DNA from: Phlegmacium glaucopus
Lineage: Eukaryota; Basidiomycota; Agaricomycetes; Agaricales; Cortinariaceae
Direction of reading: 5' to 3'
NCBI GenBank assembly: GCA_015039465.1
Contig: MU130708.1
Span: 212,201-276,200 of the forward strand
Length of the DNA: 64,000 nt
The first letter of the stretch is position 1. Every line of letters starts with the position of its first letter. The notes below the pieces were generated by a model. The model saw only the letters and a program-made list of their open reading frames with translations. It was not told the origin of the DNA and did not search any database. Of the stretch, positions 44,807 through 55,700 are shown in pieces. Made by a program: the position numbers and the translations under genes.

Positions 44807-47246
44807 GTTTTAACTGGCTCAGATCTCTTTGAAATTTTTATTGTGACGAACGTGACTGAATTCACATGGCCCTAAGCGCCCTCTGTGACAGAACAAACTA
44901 CTTTCCACTCGATACTCGATACTCGAGGTTCGGTAAAGTTTGAACGTTGAACGTTCGAAGGCTTGAATCTACTCCGGGCACATGTTGTAGTATTCGTAAT
45001 GCAAATGAATGTACGCTGTGCCGAGTCTAATCAACCGGCCAATCGCAGATACATATACGATGTCACGGGGAACTTACCGAGAATTGTCCTCCTAGTTCGA
45101 TATAAGTCATTGAATACAGATAAGCCACCAAGTTATTTGTGTCATATTATCATGCAGATATTACTCTTGCTGGACTTGTATTTCTTTTTTCTTGGTGCTG
45201 AAGCGTATGAAATTGGTATTGTGTAACTAACTTTTAAGGATTTGCATTTACATAGCCATTAACCAATCAGTGCATACCCTTACTATTATATCCCGAGTTC
45301 AGTTATTGACGGAGCAGATAAGAGGTGCCGCGAACTTCTTCTTTGCGATATTCAAATCTAGATATTCAAAAGTCATATTAGCACAGCAAAATAAAAAAAA
45401 AGAATTGCAACTCGATTTTCGTAAATTATTTTTTGAATTCAGACCCATTTTGACAGGCAGCTGTGAAGTCGATAATCGGGGACACTAATCGCCTCCGAAG
45501 GTGCTTTTACCCTTGGAGTGAGCCGTTGCTCGGGTACGACTTGGACCCCTCCCCATCGGAGTCCCACTGTTCGTCTCCTCCTTGGAGAATGCGGCCTCCG
45601 TCAAGGTCCAAGTTGGTCCCAGGTGGACAACAACAAGTATGGATTCAGTCTGCGCCGCGATTAGTCACCGGAATTGTCAGCTGGCAAACATCTACATCAA
45701 CGCAATGGATTGCTCTCAAACTCTGTGTAAAGGTCGATCTGCCACGGTCAATATTCAGTCCCGGCAATAATGCGCTGTTCCTTGCTTGGTTAGACCGGAA
45801 TTTCAACAGTAACCTACTTATTCATAATTTTACATCCAACTACCCTGGGTCAATAAAACCCGGGGTAAAAAAAGGTTGTCTGAGGATCGAACCCGCGATG
45901 CTGCTATTAAAGTCATTTACCATATCCAACTGCCCCTATGATGATGGGGTTATTACAGAGATTGCATGAGCCGTGGACACTTTTTTAAAATAAGAAAAGA
46001 TCTACTGGGCATGTTTTAGTGCTTTGGGACGTGTACATTTGCCGAACTGACGCTTACGGGCGGATAAAATTTGGGGTCTGTACGAAACCCGCCCAAATCG
46101 TCCGGATAAAAATCGCCAAAAATGGGGTTTTGCAGATCGGGACTTTCCAAGTTGGGGGTAGAACAGGCGGTAGGTACGTGCGGTAGGTACATTCTGTATC
46201 GGTGACGTTTGATAGCTCGTATGAAGCTCACAACGCCAATTCTTTGGGGAAAAGCCAAAAATGAGGCATTCAAGATGAAACTGCAATCGAAGAAATCGTA
46301 GTAGTAGTAACAGTCAAACAAAGAAAAAAAAAGCACGCGCCCAAGAACTCAAGTCTCGCAAAGCTTTTTTGACCGAAGTACCCGAGTCTAGCCTTATAAA
46401 ATCGTGTACTACGGCAATACCGCATACACATTGCGTGAACATCTGACATTCATGCAACGATTGGTGGCAGCAATGTTAGAAATCGTCCGGGGGAGGAACG
46501 GCCATAGTGACGGTAGTATCTGATGGTCATGATAAGTGGACATCAGAAAGTGCTCGGTAATTGAAGTAGAAGCTCCTGAGGTTTGGTGTCTAGGACCCAA
46601 AATGGTCAAGTCTCTGTCCACCAATTTTGGGTATTTGAAGGTACCTAAGGCGCGGGTTTGATATTTTGGGCAGATTTTATCTAAGGCGGGATAAATTGAG
46701 TACAGGCTTGCGGGCCGGATATTTGTCAGGCTACCGAGGGGTGACATGTTGACAGGTTCATGCACCTTATTTCCTTGCGAACATTCCTTTTCTGGACTCT
46801 TGGGCCTGATGACGACAAGGAAGAAAACGAAAACGCACACCTGACTTGACCTACACTCTAACAATAAATATCATTTGCACACCCAGCCGATTTATCATCT
46901 TGCTAGGAATGCCCTCAGGCTTCTGGGTGATAAGTCGCTCTCGCCATGCCACTGGAATGCAGTTCAATGTACCCGGTGACATCAAGCAGCACCTACCTGT
47001 CCTCAAAATACGTATTCCAGGAGGGGAAATGTCGGAAACATTGCCAAGGTCCAACTAATTTTGGGGGTGGCAACAGCAAGAACTTGGTTACTTGAGAAGT
47101 AGAACTGATTACACATTATAAATCCACTTTGCGGGCCGATTTCGGTAGTACCAAAGATGCTCCATGGTTTACCCTTGCACTGAGTCGCGCAACAGAAAGA
47201 AAAAAAAGAAAAAAAAAACTCTACAATTGATCACGTGGATTGAGAT
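44807..47246. other. 2.4-kb gene-free gap inside the host gene block
   Basis: No coherent protein is visible on either strand; frames are short and lack family motifs. The left end must carry the DAHP synthase promoter and the right end that of PIH1. A tRNA-like segment lies at 45866-45960. GC-richer blocks at 46030-46200 and 46560-46740 look like old repeats without visible ends. Confidence 0.4.
45866..45960 (-). repeat. tRNA-like segment, possibly the head of a SINE
   Basis: On the minus strand GGTTCGATCCT (45883-45893) matches the Pol III B-box / T-loop consensus and is followed after about ten bases by a T run (45867-45873), a Pol III terminator. GGGGCAGTTGGATATGG upstream resembles a D-arm/A box. 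The acceptor halves do not pair well and no clear anticodon stem forms, so a functional tRNA is unlikely. Confidence 0.3.
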
Positions 47247-48590
47247 ATGTCTTCCACTGTCCGCATTGACCTTGCACCAAAAGCCGGTTTCTGCATAAAA
47301 TCTTCGTCTCTGACTCCCACAGTTCTTCCACCACCACTTCCTTCTCCTTCCTCAAAAAAACTCCTTGAACCAACCCCAGGTCCTATCCCCGTCCCAAAAG
47401 GTCTCAAAATCTTCATCAACATAGCATGGGATCCACATGTACCACCACCTCCAGAAGGAAACGAAGATGCAATAAGACGCGCTATGCAAGGTGAAGATGT
47501 TGATGAGAAGGATCCCTCTGCCTGGTATGTTCCCGTAATCGTGTCTAACGCAAGACAAGATACAGATAAATGTACGTTTGAATCTTACCTAGCCCAATAT
47601 TCACTGACCTTTATTGGAAGCTGGTAAACCATCTATCGTGTTTGACTGCATCTACAACCCAACGGTAAAATCACGAACACTTCGCGATCCAGATTTCAAA
47701 TTATTCATCGTAGGTCCGTCTTTCTTCTATCCATCTGCTTATCACTCGTTGATTTCATTCCTCAGAACTCGCATTACAACGTATTGAATCACAATCAGGA
47801 TTAAACCTATCGCGCGAAATTGCTACACCCAATATTGCAAGTAAAGGCAAGCTTCTCCCTCGGTCCGTCCACATCCCGGCATCCACCATGGCTGCTTTCA
47901 CCGGGGCTCAAACCCCAGCACCGTCATCCACTTCATTTCCAGACATAGGCGTTGGAAAAGCCACTAATGGAAAAGCACCTCTCATCCAAGACATATCTCA
48001 AACAAATGGATCTAACGACACATCAACCGAACCCACATCTAAAAAATCTGCAGGAAAACCTTCAGGTTCTCTACCAGGTTTACGGGGCATCATGAAGAAC
48101 TCCTCATCCACCGTCTCCAAACTTCCTCCACCCCAAAACTTCAACCCGAATGCTCCTCTCGACTGGTCATGGACGAAAGAAGATTCTGGACGTCTTCGAA
48201 TACAAGTAAACGTCCCAGCACTCGTAAGCCTTGCCCCGCTTCCCTATTCTATAAAAATATAACTCATTTGCTAATCAGACGCGCGCCCTCGTCCAATCCT
48301 CCTCCCTCGACATGGAACCCCGTCGTCTCACACTCTCTATACCTACTCGACGAACCCTCGACATCGACTTGACACCCTCAGATGCCGAAATCGTTTCACG
48401 CATCAGTTCTTCCATCAACGCAGCAGCCCAAACACTGCCACCTCGAAAGCCACTATCCGATTCCCAAGAAACCCGTAGAGACCAAGAAACATCACACACC
48501 CTTCAGCTTAAACGACAACGGGACTTTGACGTAGATGGTGCCGAGGCGCAATGGAAAGTAGGGAGTGAAGTGGTCGTTATTTACTTGTAA
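47247..48590 (+). CDS. PIH1: PIH1-domain protein (PIH1D1/Nop17, R2TP complex)
   Basis: PIH1 links Hsp90 with the Rvb1/Rvb2 ATPases in the R2TP chaperone complex, which assembles box C/D snoRNPs, RNA polymerase II and TOR-family kinases. Exons are 47247-47571, 47621-47713, 47766-48223 and 48279-48590, giving 395 residues. The PIH1 domain spans residues about 50-180: PVPKGLKIFINIAWDPHVPP, DPSAWYVPVIVSNARQDTDK, KPSIVFDCIYNPTVKSRTLR and FKLFIVELALQRIESQSG. The C-terminal part (LRIQVNVPAL, LDMEPRRLTLSIP) has the look of a CS-like beta domain used to bind the complex partner Tah1. A Ser/Thr-rich linker joins them. The second donor is GTCCGT. Confidence 0.88.
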
Positions 48591-48769
48591 CTTTCTTTAA
48601 CTAGCTCTTTTGGTCTTACTAATTTTCCTAGTATGAATCAATCCTAATCGTAATTTCGTTACTTAAAAAACATCATCAGCTATATAAATCATGAGTACAA
48701 AAAATTAAGTCCTGAGAGTAGAATAAACAGTCATCGAAATTATTCGACAAGTAAATAGCAAAGGGAAGC

Positions 48770-50353
48770 TTAGCCGCCCGTCTTCCCAAGCAATGCATAT
48801 CCATTCCCTTGAGGACCATAAAGCTTTTGGAACAATGAGCAATTAATAGCTTTGAGTGAAGTAAATGGAATACCTTGCTATGACATCTCATACAGAACGG
48901 ATCTCCGTCATGATCCAACAACTTGTTCGAATGCAAAGAAGTACCACATTCCACACATCTCAGGCAAGTCTTGTGGAACGTTTTGCCAACAGCCTTGACC
49001 TATGGTAAAGGAATTAAGATTCAAAAAAAAAAAGAAAAAAGGAGATGCAAACTTACCTGTTCCGCAAAATACACATTCTTCATACATCTCGGACATACAG
49101 GCGTACCAGCGCCCCATTTCCTAGGACTAGGACTCGCCGATCCCGTCATATGAACCCCTACTCCACCCGTCAACGCAACACCGTACCTCGTTCCAGTCGA
49201 TGTCTGTTTCAACGGAGTAAAGTTACCAAGATTTCGATCAAGTGGTATCCCACCGCCGCCATTGGCGCGGGGACCGGACCCCGAAAAGCTGTTAGTAACT
49301 AGATCATCCTCAACCTGTTCTCCTTTTCCTTTGGTAGGAGGAGAGTAGTTGGAAGGAACAGAACCGACACTATGAGATGTATAATGTTTATACCCCGTCC
49401 GTAATCCATTCCCGTTGTTAAGGGAGAGAGGAATCGTTCGTGGGATAGTGCCAATCCCAGGCCGTCCGGTATTAGAGGGATAGGGAGAAGATGATGATGA
49501 CTGTGCCGAAGTACTCGATTCAGAATCCCCTTCTTGTTCAAGTGGATCATTACTGGCCATAAGCACATCGTGCACCTCTGTTTCCTCTTCTTCGCGGATC
49601 GTATTATCATTGATAGGCGTTGTACTTGGGTTACTCTCACTCCCGGTGGGTGTACTAGACAATGGAACCTGGAATGCAGGCGATGTCGGACTAGATCCAC
49701 GGAGAAACGTGGGAGAAATGGGGCTTGTAGCGAGCGACCTATTGGGTTTAAGTCGAGGAAGGGGAGTTCCTCCTGTGCTCAAAGGTCGTAACAAAGCCTG
49801 AGGGGAGAATACATTTTTGGTGGGAGAAGATACCGGTGATTGGTCGTTGTTGCCAGGGGGCGCCGCATTAGGAAGATTAGCATGACGCAAATCGCGTGTG
49901 CCAAAGTTCTTGAGATGACATAGTTTACTATTAATTATAATGTGAGCCAGTTAAAAAGGAAAGATAAATGTTCAGACCAGTATGGCTGTAATTTGATTTA
50001 GGAAAGATTAGATAGAGGAAAGAATCAAGGAACGGACCTCCAAGTCGTGTTCAAGGAGTGTGGATGTTTCGAGTCTCTTTTTACATGTGGTACATATTAG
50101 ACAAGGCTAAGAGATGTGAATATAAAGATTGGATTGTTGCAAAGAATATGCTGACTTTGTGATATAGCTGCACAAGATATAAGTATGAGCAAAGATTAAT
50201 TGGGATGACATCGTACCTTGCGACCTGGACCCATAATCTGAGCAATGATAAGTAAATAACAATAAACCTAATCAAGAACAAGTATACCTGTTCTGCTGCA
50301 TAGACCAACTTTAAGCATGTTGGACAGGTGGGATTTGTAGTAAATGGATGCAT
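48770..50353 (-). CDS. Two-LIM-domain protein, CRP-like
   Basis: LIM domains are double zinc fingers that dock partner proteins, often on actin. The start at 50353 gives MHPFTTNPTCPTCLKLVYAA. LIM 1 then runs over three short exons (GPGRK, LYHKPCLICTTCKKRLETS, LLEHDLEPYCKLCHLKNFG). A Ser/Thr/Pro-rich linker of about 230 residues follows. LIM 2 reads CPRCMKNVYFAEQ, VKAVGKTFHKTCLRCVECG, LLDHDGDPFCMRCHSK, and the chain ends LYGPQGNGYALLGKTGG at 48770-48772. The KLYGPQG.GY ending and the spacing resemble cysteine- and glycine-rich proteins. The long linker is unlike animal CRP. Its start codon is 142 bp from the divergent eIF5A start. Confidence 0.85.
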
Positions 50354-50495
50354 GGATATGATGGAGAGAAGGGAAAAGAGAGTGCTTACATGATAAGCGG
50401 AGATTGAAAATCCCTGTGACTGAAAATTTTGGTGGATTAATCTTTCTCATCTTCTTCTCATCTCTAGACAAACTTCTCCCTTTTTTTCTCAAAAA

Positions 50496-51326
50496 ATGTC
50501 CGACGATGAGAGCCACAATCAGACCTTCGAGGCGGTCAGTTATTTGCCCTTATCGTATACAAATCATCTCACACATCGTTTAGGCGGCCTCGGGTGCCTC
50601 TTTGACCTTCCCCATGCAATGCTCTGCCCTCCGCAAGAACGGTCACGTTTGCATCAAGGGTGCTTTCCAATTTATTACATTCATTTTTCTCAAATTCACC
50701 ATTCTATCACAGGTCGTCCTTGCAAGATTGTCGACATGTCCACCTCCAAAACTGGCAAACATGGTCACGCCAAAGTCCATCTTGTGGCCATCGATGTGCG
50801 TTCACCTCTCATTAACCCAAATCCTTTATTGAAACCCCACACCACACTTTAGATCTTCACTGGAAAGAAGTTGGTCAGTCCACATCATCACATCATCCAT
50901 TTGAAATCAATCCATTCATCTTCATCTTCATTGACAGGAAGATATCTGTCCTTCCACGCACAACATGGACGTTCCCAATGTCCAGCGTAACGAATACCAA
51001 CTTGTGAGTCACACGCACATGAATTCCATTTTCGGTTCCTTGCTTCTGTGCATTCCGTTGAGACCTTATTTTTAGGTCAATATTGATGATGGCTTCCTTA
51101 ACCTCATGACTAACGACGGCACCGCCAAAGATGATGTCAAGGTCCCTGAGGCAGATCTTGGAAAGGATATCCAAGCTGGCTTCGACGAGGGAAAAGATCT
51201 TTTAGTCACTATTATCAGTGCTATGGGCGAGGAGCAGGTATATCCCGTCCCATCTTCCACCTCCTTTTCATTGACCTTATGCAACAACAGGCCATCTCCT
51301 TTAAGGAGGCCCCAAAAGGCGCTTAA
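50496..51326 (+). CDS. eIF5A: Translation factor eIF5A
   Basis: eIF5A relieves ribosome stalling, notably at proline runs, and is the only protein carrying hypusine. Seven exons (50496-50534, 50584-50659, 50713-50795, 50853-50873, 50938-51003, 51076-51237, 51291-51326) give 160 residues, the usual length. The hypusination site is in [15 protein letters not shown], with the lysine between G and HGH. Other landmarks are [40 protein letters not shown] and [18 protein letters not shown]. Exon 4 is only 21 nt. The gene is unusually intron-dense for its size; such introns are common in highly expressed fungal genes. Its promoter is shared with the LIM-domain gene. Confidence 0.95.
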
Positions 51327-52259
51327 TGACTCGGTGAGTTTTTTTGTTCGTTATTCCCGGCACGTGATATACGGTTTGCTAGAATGCTAATTGCCGATTC
51401 TCTACCTAACCCCCTTTACTAACGTCTCTCTCTCTGTCCAACAGCTCAATTTTCAACGCCCTTACCTGCACGCCGTCACAGTTTGTACACGCCATCTTCT
51501 CTTACATACTACATATTATATTTTTTTCTTGCGCCACGACCTCCTCCCCCCTTCTCTCCTTATACGAGGCTCTCTCTCCATCCACTGTCTGTTTTTTCTT
51601 CCTCTTCTAGTTTTTCTTTTTGTCCGACCTGTACTCTGTGTCCCTTTCTTATCGTTGTCGCTCAGGCATCTCACACTACTCGTCGATCTCTTGTTCTATT
51701 CCAACCAGGATGAAATAAAAGCAGAATGAACAAAGAATGGGCTTTAATAATCACAGCAATCATCATATTGTTTTTTGAATAATCGGTCGTTGGCCCAAAC
51801 ATCATGCGGTAAGTCTCCGAGTCTCTCATCCTTTGTAGAGACGTGTAGGTCTGAGATTCCTGTGCTTGGGTAGTGTCTTCCTACCCAGAAGATGCCTTTG
51901 GGGATGCCAGACACCGCGATGAAAGGGTATCACTGACTGACAGTACAAGGTTTTCAGCAAGCTTTGTAGCTTCTAATCAATCCTTCTTGTGACTCTTTCG
52001 GCTCGCTGGACGTTCATCAAATTGAGAGGCAGTAAAAAAGCATCAAGGCAGAACCACTCGGAGTAAATATTTTGCTAAGCAGTTTGGTTCAAGTTTTTGG
52101 GAGAATCTTGGGCCGACCCAACTGAGAAGACTTTGGGGGAGATTGAATGTAATAATAACAGCTGCACGCCTGGTTAGCGTAAAATTTTACCCAGTTCCAC
52201 GAAAACAAGAACCTACATTCCGCCAGAAAAAAAAAACAACTTAAGGCTCAAAATCCCAG
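51327..52259. other. Gene-free stretch downstream of eIF5A
   Basis: The first part is pyrimidine-rich (51390-51680) and probably eIF5A 3' untranslated sequence; a CCAACAG splice-acceptor-like site at 51444 hints at a 3'UTR intron. From 51800 to 52250 nothing recognisable is seen. A GATGA..CTGA pair near 51920-51940 is too close to make a box C/D snoRNA. Confidence 0.4.
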
Positions 52260-52676
52260 TCATACATGCATATACTCCGTCATCCTCGACCCAACAACCT
52301 TATACCCTTTCGGCGCCCTCCTCTGCTGTCTCTGCTCTTGCTTTGTGAGTACTAAATGCCGAGGGACATTATCCACCTCCACCAACTCCTTCACTTTCAA
52401 TATCTTTCCAGCCACTTCAGGCGAATGTGGGAAATACACGGTTTGGAATCGTCGATGAATACCGAGAGCTTTTAGAGTTCCTTTGATTTTATCTCCCAAG
52501 GAGATGGCTGACCGTCGAAGTGTAATTTTAAAGTGGGTATTTGGAGGTGGGGTAGTGTTTTCGGGTGGGGTAGTTTTTGTTGAGCTGGTAACTGTTGTCG
52601 TTGACAGAGCCCGAGCGACATGAGTTGGCCTCATATAGAGACTAAGTTGGCTGCGAAATGACATTAAAGATGCCAT
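52260..52676 (-). CDS. MRPL33: Mitochondrial large-subunit ribosomal protein uL30m
   Basis: The single exon encodes 138 residues from MASLMSFRS at 52676; the in-frame stretch farther upstream has no ATG. The first 40 residues are rich in Ser, Thr and Arg with few acids (SLYMRPTHVARALSTTTV), a good mitochondrial targeting sequence. The L30 fold follows: FKITLRRSAISLGDKIKGTL, KALGIHRRFQTVYFPHSPEV, KILKVKELVEVDNV. A basic C-terminal tail ends YMHV. The yeast orthologue is called MRPL33. The start codon is only 52 bp beyond the stop of APC1 on the same strand. Confidence 0.85.
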   Translation of the reverse strand: MASLMSFRSQLSLYMRPTHVARALSTTTVTSSTKTTPPENTTPPPNTHFKITLRRSAISLGDKIKGTLKALGIHRRFQTVYFPHSPEVAGKILKVKELVEVDNVPRHLVLTKQEQRQQRRAPKGYKVVGSRMTEYMHV

Positions 52677-52728
52677 TTGTCTGAGTGGTCGCTGGTGAGG
52701 GCTTTGCAATTACATAAGCTACAAATGT

Positions 52729-55700
52729 TTAAACAATATTCCATGCGTCAATAATCTCATTTAACGACCTAACACTCCATCCTGACCCAAGAGCAGCCGT
52801 CATCCTCATCCCAGTCGCATGCAACACCTCCTTGATACCCATATCTAACATCTGACTATCCAAAGTACCCTCGGGCGGAGACACTCCGAGGCATTGGGCA
52901 TGTGCATCCCTCGCCAGCCCACGTAGGACTACCAGGAGTGTCGATACAGGAACCCCATTCCTCGAGAGGTACCAAGCAAGATACCGGTTCAGCCCCTCCC
53001 CGTCCAGGCCCTCTTCCTCTAACGCTATATCAACACCACCCTCTCTGATCTTTGTCTCCGGCAAAACGTCTCCACGAGCATATCCGCCTAGATAGTCCAC
53101 AAATTTCGGATGGGTACGCACTACATCAAGACGGCGATCCAATGCATGCAAAGCCCCCAGCACTGTCGTATCCCTGATCAAAGGTGGTCGTGGGTTATTC
53201 TCAGTCCGTCCACTAAATCTTCTTTCATACACTTTTGAATAGAAATCAGCAGTAAACCGTAAATCTTGCAGTTGCAAATGGAAATATCGGGATTTCGGGG
53301 ACATGTTGCGATACTTGTAAAGGGTTAGGTGTGACTGTAGCGTCTGGGGTTTGTCTTGCAAAATGCTGTCTAGCAGTGCAGCATGACAGTAGGTATGGAA
53401 GAGTTTCTCTTCTGGTGTTTCTCCCTCCAAACGAGCAAAGTGGTCCGCAAATGCCAGAAAGAGAACGTTATTCGAAAACGACGTGATAAACTCGGAAAGG
53501 TCCCCAGCTGGATGCGTTTTAGTGCCCGTGAGCTGCGGGAAATCTAAAGTAGCAGAGTCCCCAGAAGATGATCCAGAGCGAACGAAAAGACTTCGACTCC
53601 CCCTCGGGTCCTCAGTGTAGCTTAAAAATGCTGTCCGTCGTTTCACGTACAAAGTCTGGCTTCGTATTAAGGCTTCCTTATGTCGAGGATGAGTAGTTGT
53701 ATCAAGATAGAAGGGCCAATAACGTGGGGTATCCACACGAATCGAACCGAGTTTATCCATGTCGGGAATCAACGTCGGTGAAATAAGTTGTGTGGTGCCA
53801 ATATCATCTGCTCCATTCATGGTAATCTTCACAGGCAAGTACACAATTTCATTAGTGTCCACGTCGCGCGCGATCAGACATCTAGGCTCGACAGCTAGAA
53901 CCCATAAGTGACGGAGAGCCTGGAGGAAACTTCTGTTATCCGAAGAAATATGATGGAATCGGGGGAAGAATGCCGTCACCATGCAGGCTATCGCAGCATC
54001 AGAGGTGCCTAATGTATAACGTCCGCCGCCAAGGAACAGCAACCCCAAGGACATATGTGTTGAGATATGGACACCGTATTTGGATCCCTGATGATGCATC
54101 ATTTGCTGGGACATCCCATAGGCATATCGTAACCGCCGCAAGCAGGTGATTTCGCCAGTCCCAGCCATGACCATACAAAGTGAGATAGAAATCAGGTTCA
54201 GTCCATCTCGTACTGCGGAACGTTTAATCTTGTGATCAAAAGCAGGTCCTATCAAGATATGACTGATAAGCGTTATGTGTACTAGAGAGATTTAACCAGA
54301 CTTGCCACTTGTATATGCCATTCTCGAGAACATGTCAAAGTGCCTCACAATCAACTGATAAGCTTCCTGACGCGCTGTACCTGCATATTTCAATCCAATA
54401 ACGAAGCAACATCCAGCTAAAATGTTGTAGTAGGCTAGCTCCATGGAATCATCTATTGGTTTCCCTGGTTTCGATCGAGCCTCAATGCCCTGTCGGATTG
54501 CTTGCGGCACCTGGTTCATCAGCCATTCGTTGTTTGGAGCGACAGAATCCCAAAGTATGAGAGATCGTGCAATGGTCCGAATGAGCAAAAATGCGGGTTG
54601 AATAGCGTTGAGGGAGAGCACCGTGTCAGGTATTGTCAATATATCGGCAATCTCTTTACGGCCCGTCCGTAGGTACATCAACCCAAGGGCGATGGAGGCT
54701 GCAGGAGACGTCAAATTAATATCGAACGGGTTAGTGGTCCGATTTCCCAGCACCCTGCTTGCGTCACCATGGATGAGGATACTGAGTCGTTTTAAAAGTC
54801 CCAAATCTGCGGGAATCGTTGTTCCTTTACCAAGGACGATCATTCCAAATGCGAGAGCGCTTGCGTAGGTGTACGCTTCGCGATGCTCATTGCTCAAGTC
54901 TGGTTGAACAAGATCTCGCCGACTGATTTGGCTGAGACATACTTCAGCCATTCGTCGATTTTTTGTACCAAGGTATAGAAGACCCACACCAGACAGCCCA
55001 GCAGCTTGAGTGACGAGAGAAACATTGAGGTCCACAGTTGGTGTAGGAAGGAGGGCGGGTGTATGGACCGCAAGCAGCTTTGTAACATGTTGGTTTCCAC
55101 TGCCAACATTAGCTGCTGACAAGCCAAGTAGAACGCCGATGGACGTGAGATCGTGCTTGGGCGTCAAGTAAGCAAAAGTGTGCCATGTCAGCATTTCCTT
55201 CAAGTGGCCAGTAAGTCCAAGTCCGAGTAGGAATCCAGCATGTTCGGGTGACAACTCTGACGGTTTGTTGAAAGCGATCCACGAACTCTCCACACCCGTC
55301 GCAGTCGGAGAGATTCGCAATCCAGCTGCAACTCCATTGTGGAATTCACCCCAGGTTATAGATTCCGGCAACACTTTTCCAGCCTCAGGTATGATAAGGA
55401 TGTTCAATGGCTGAACTCGGACCGTGTACTCGATCTTGGGAATTATATAGGCCTCTCTTGTCACAAGCGGTACAGAGCCAAATGTGAACATGGCTCGGCC
55501 ATACGGGAGGGCAAACGTCCGTTCCGCGACGCGCATTGCCTGATTCTGATGCTCCTTGGTTTGATCATGCTCACTACAAAATAATCGTTTACGGTATGTT
55601 TGGGAAACAACATCGAACTTGCCCACCTCAGTTCTGGACGATCCAAAAACTTGATGGACGGAGTAGTTGAGGAAGATAGCATACGGGCCACTTCTTCTAG

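Noticed and set aside
45866..45960. Functional tRNA gene on the minus strand
   Set aside because: The T-loop consensus and T run are present, but the acceptor halves do not pair and no proper anticodon stem forms. Kept only as a low-confidence tRNA-like repeat.
51391..51729. Membrane protein gene downstream of eIF5A
   Set aside because: The Leu/Phe/Ser-rich open frame comes from a pyrimidine-rich tract that is probably 3' untranslated sequence.
51900..51950. Box C/D snoRNA
   Set aside because: GATGA and CTGA occur, but they are under 20 bases apart, leaving no guide region, and there is no closing stem.
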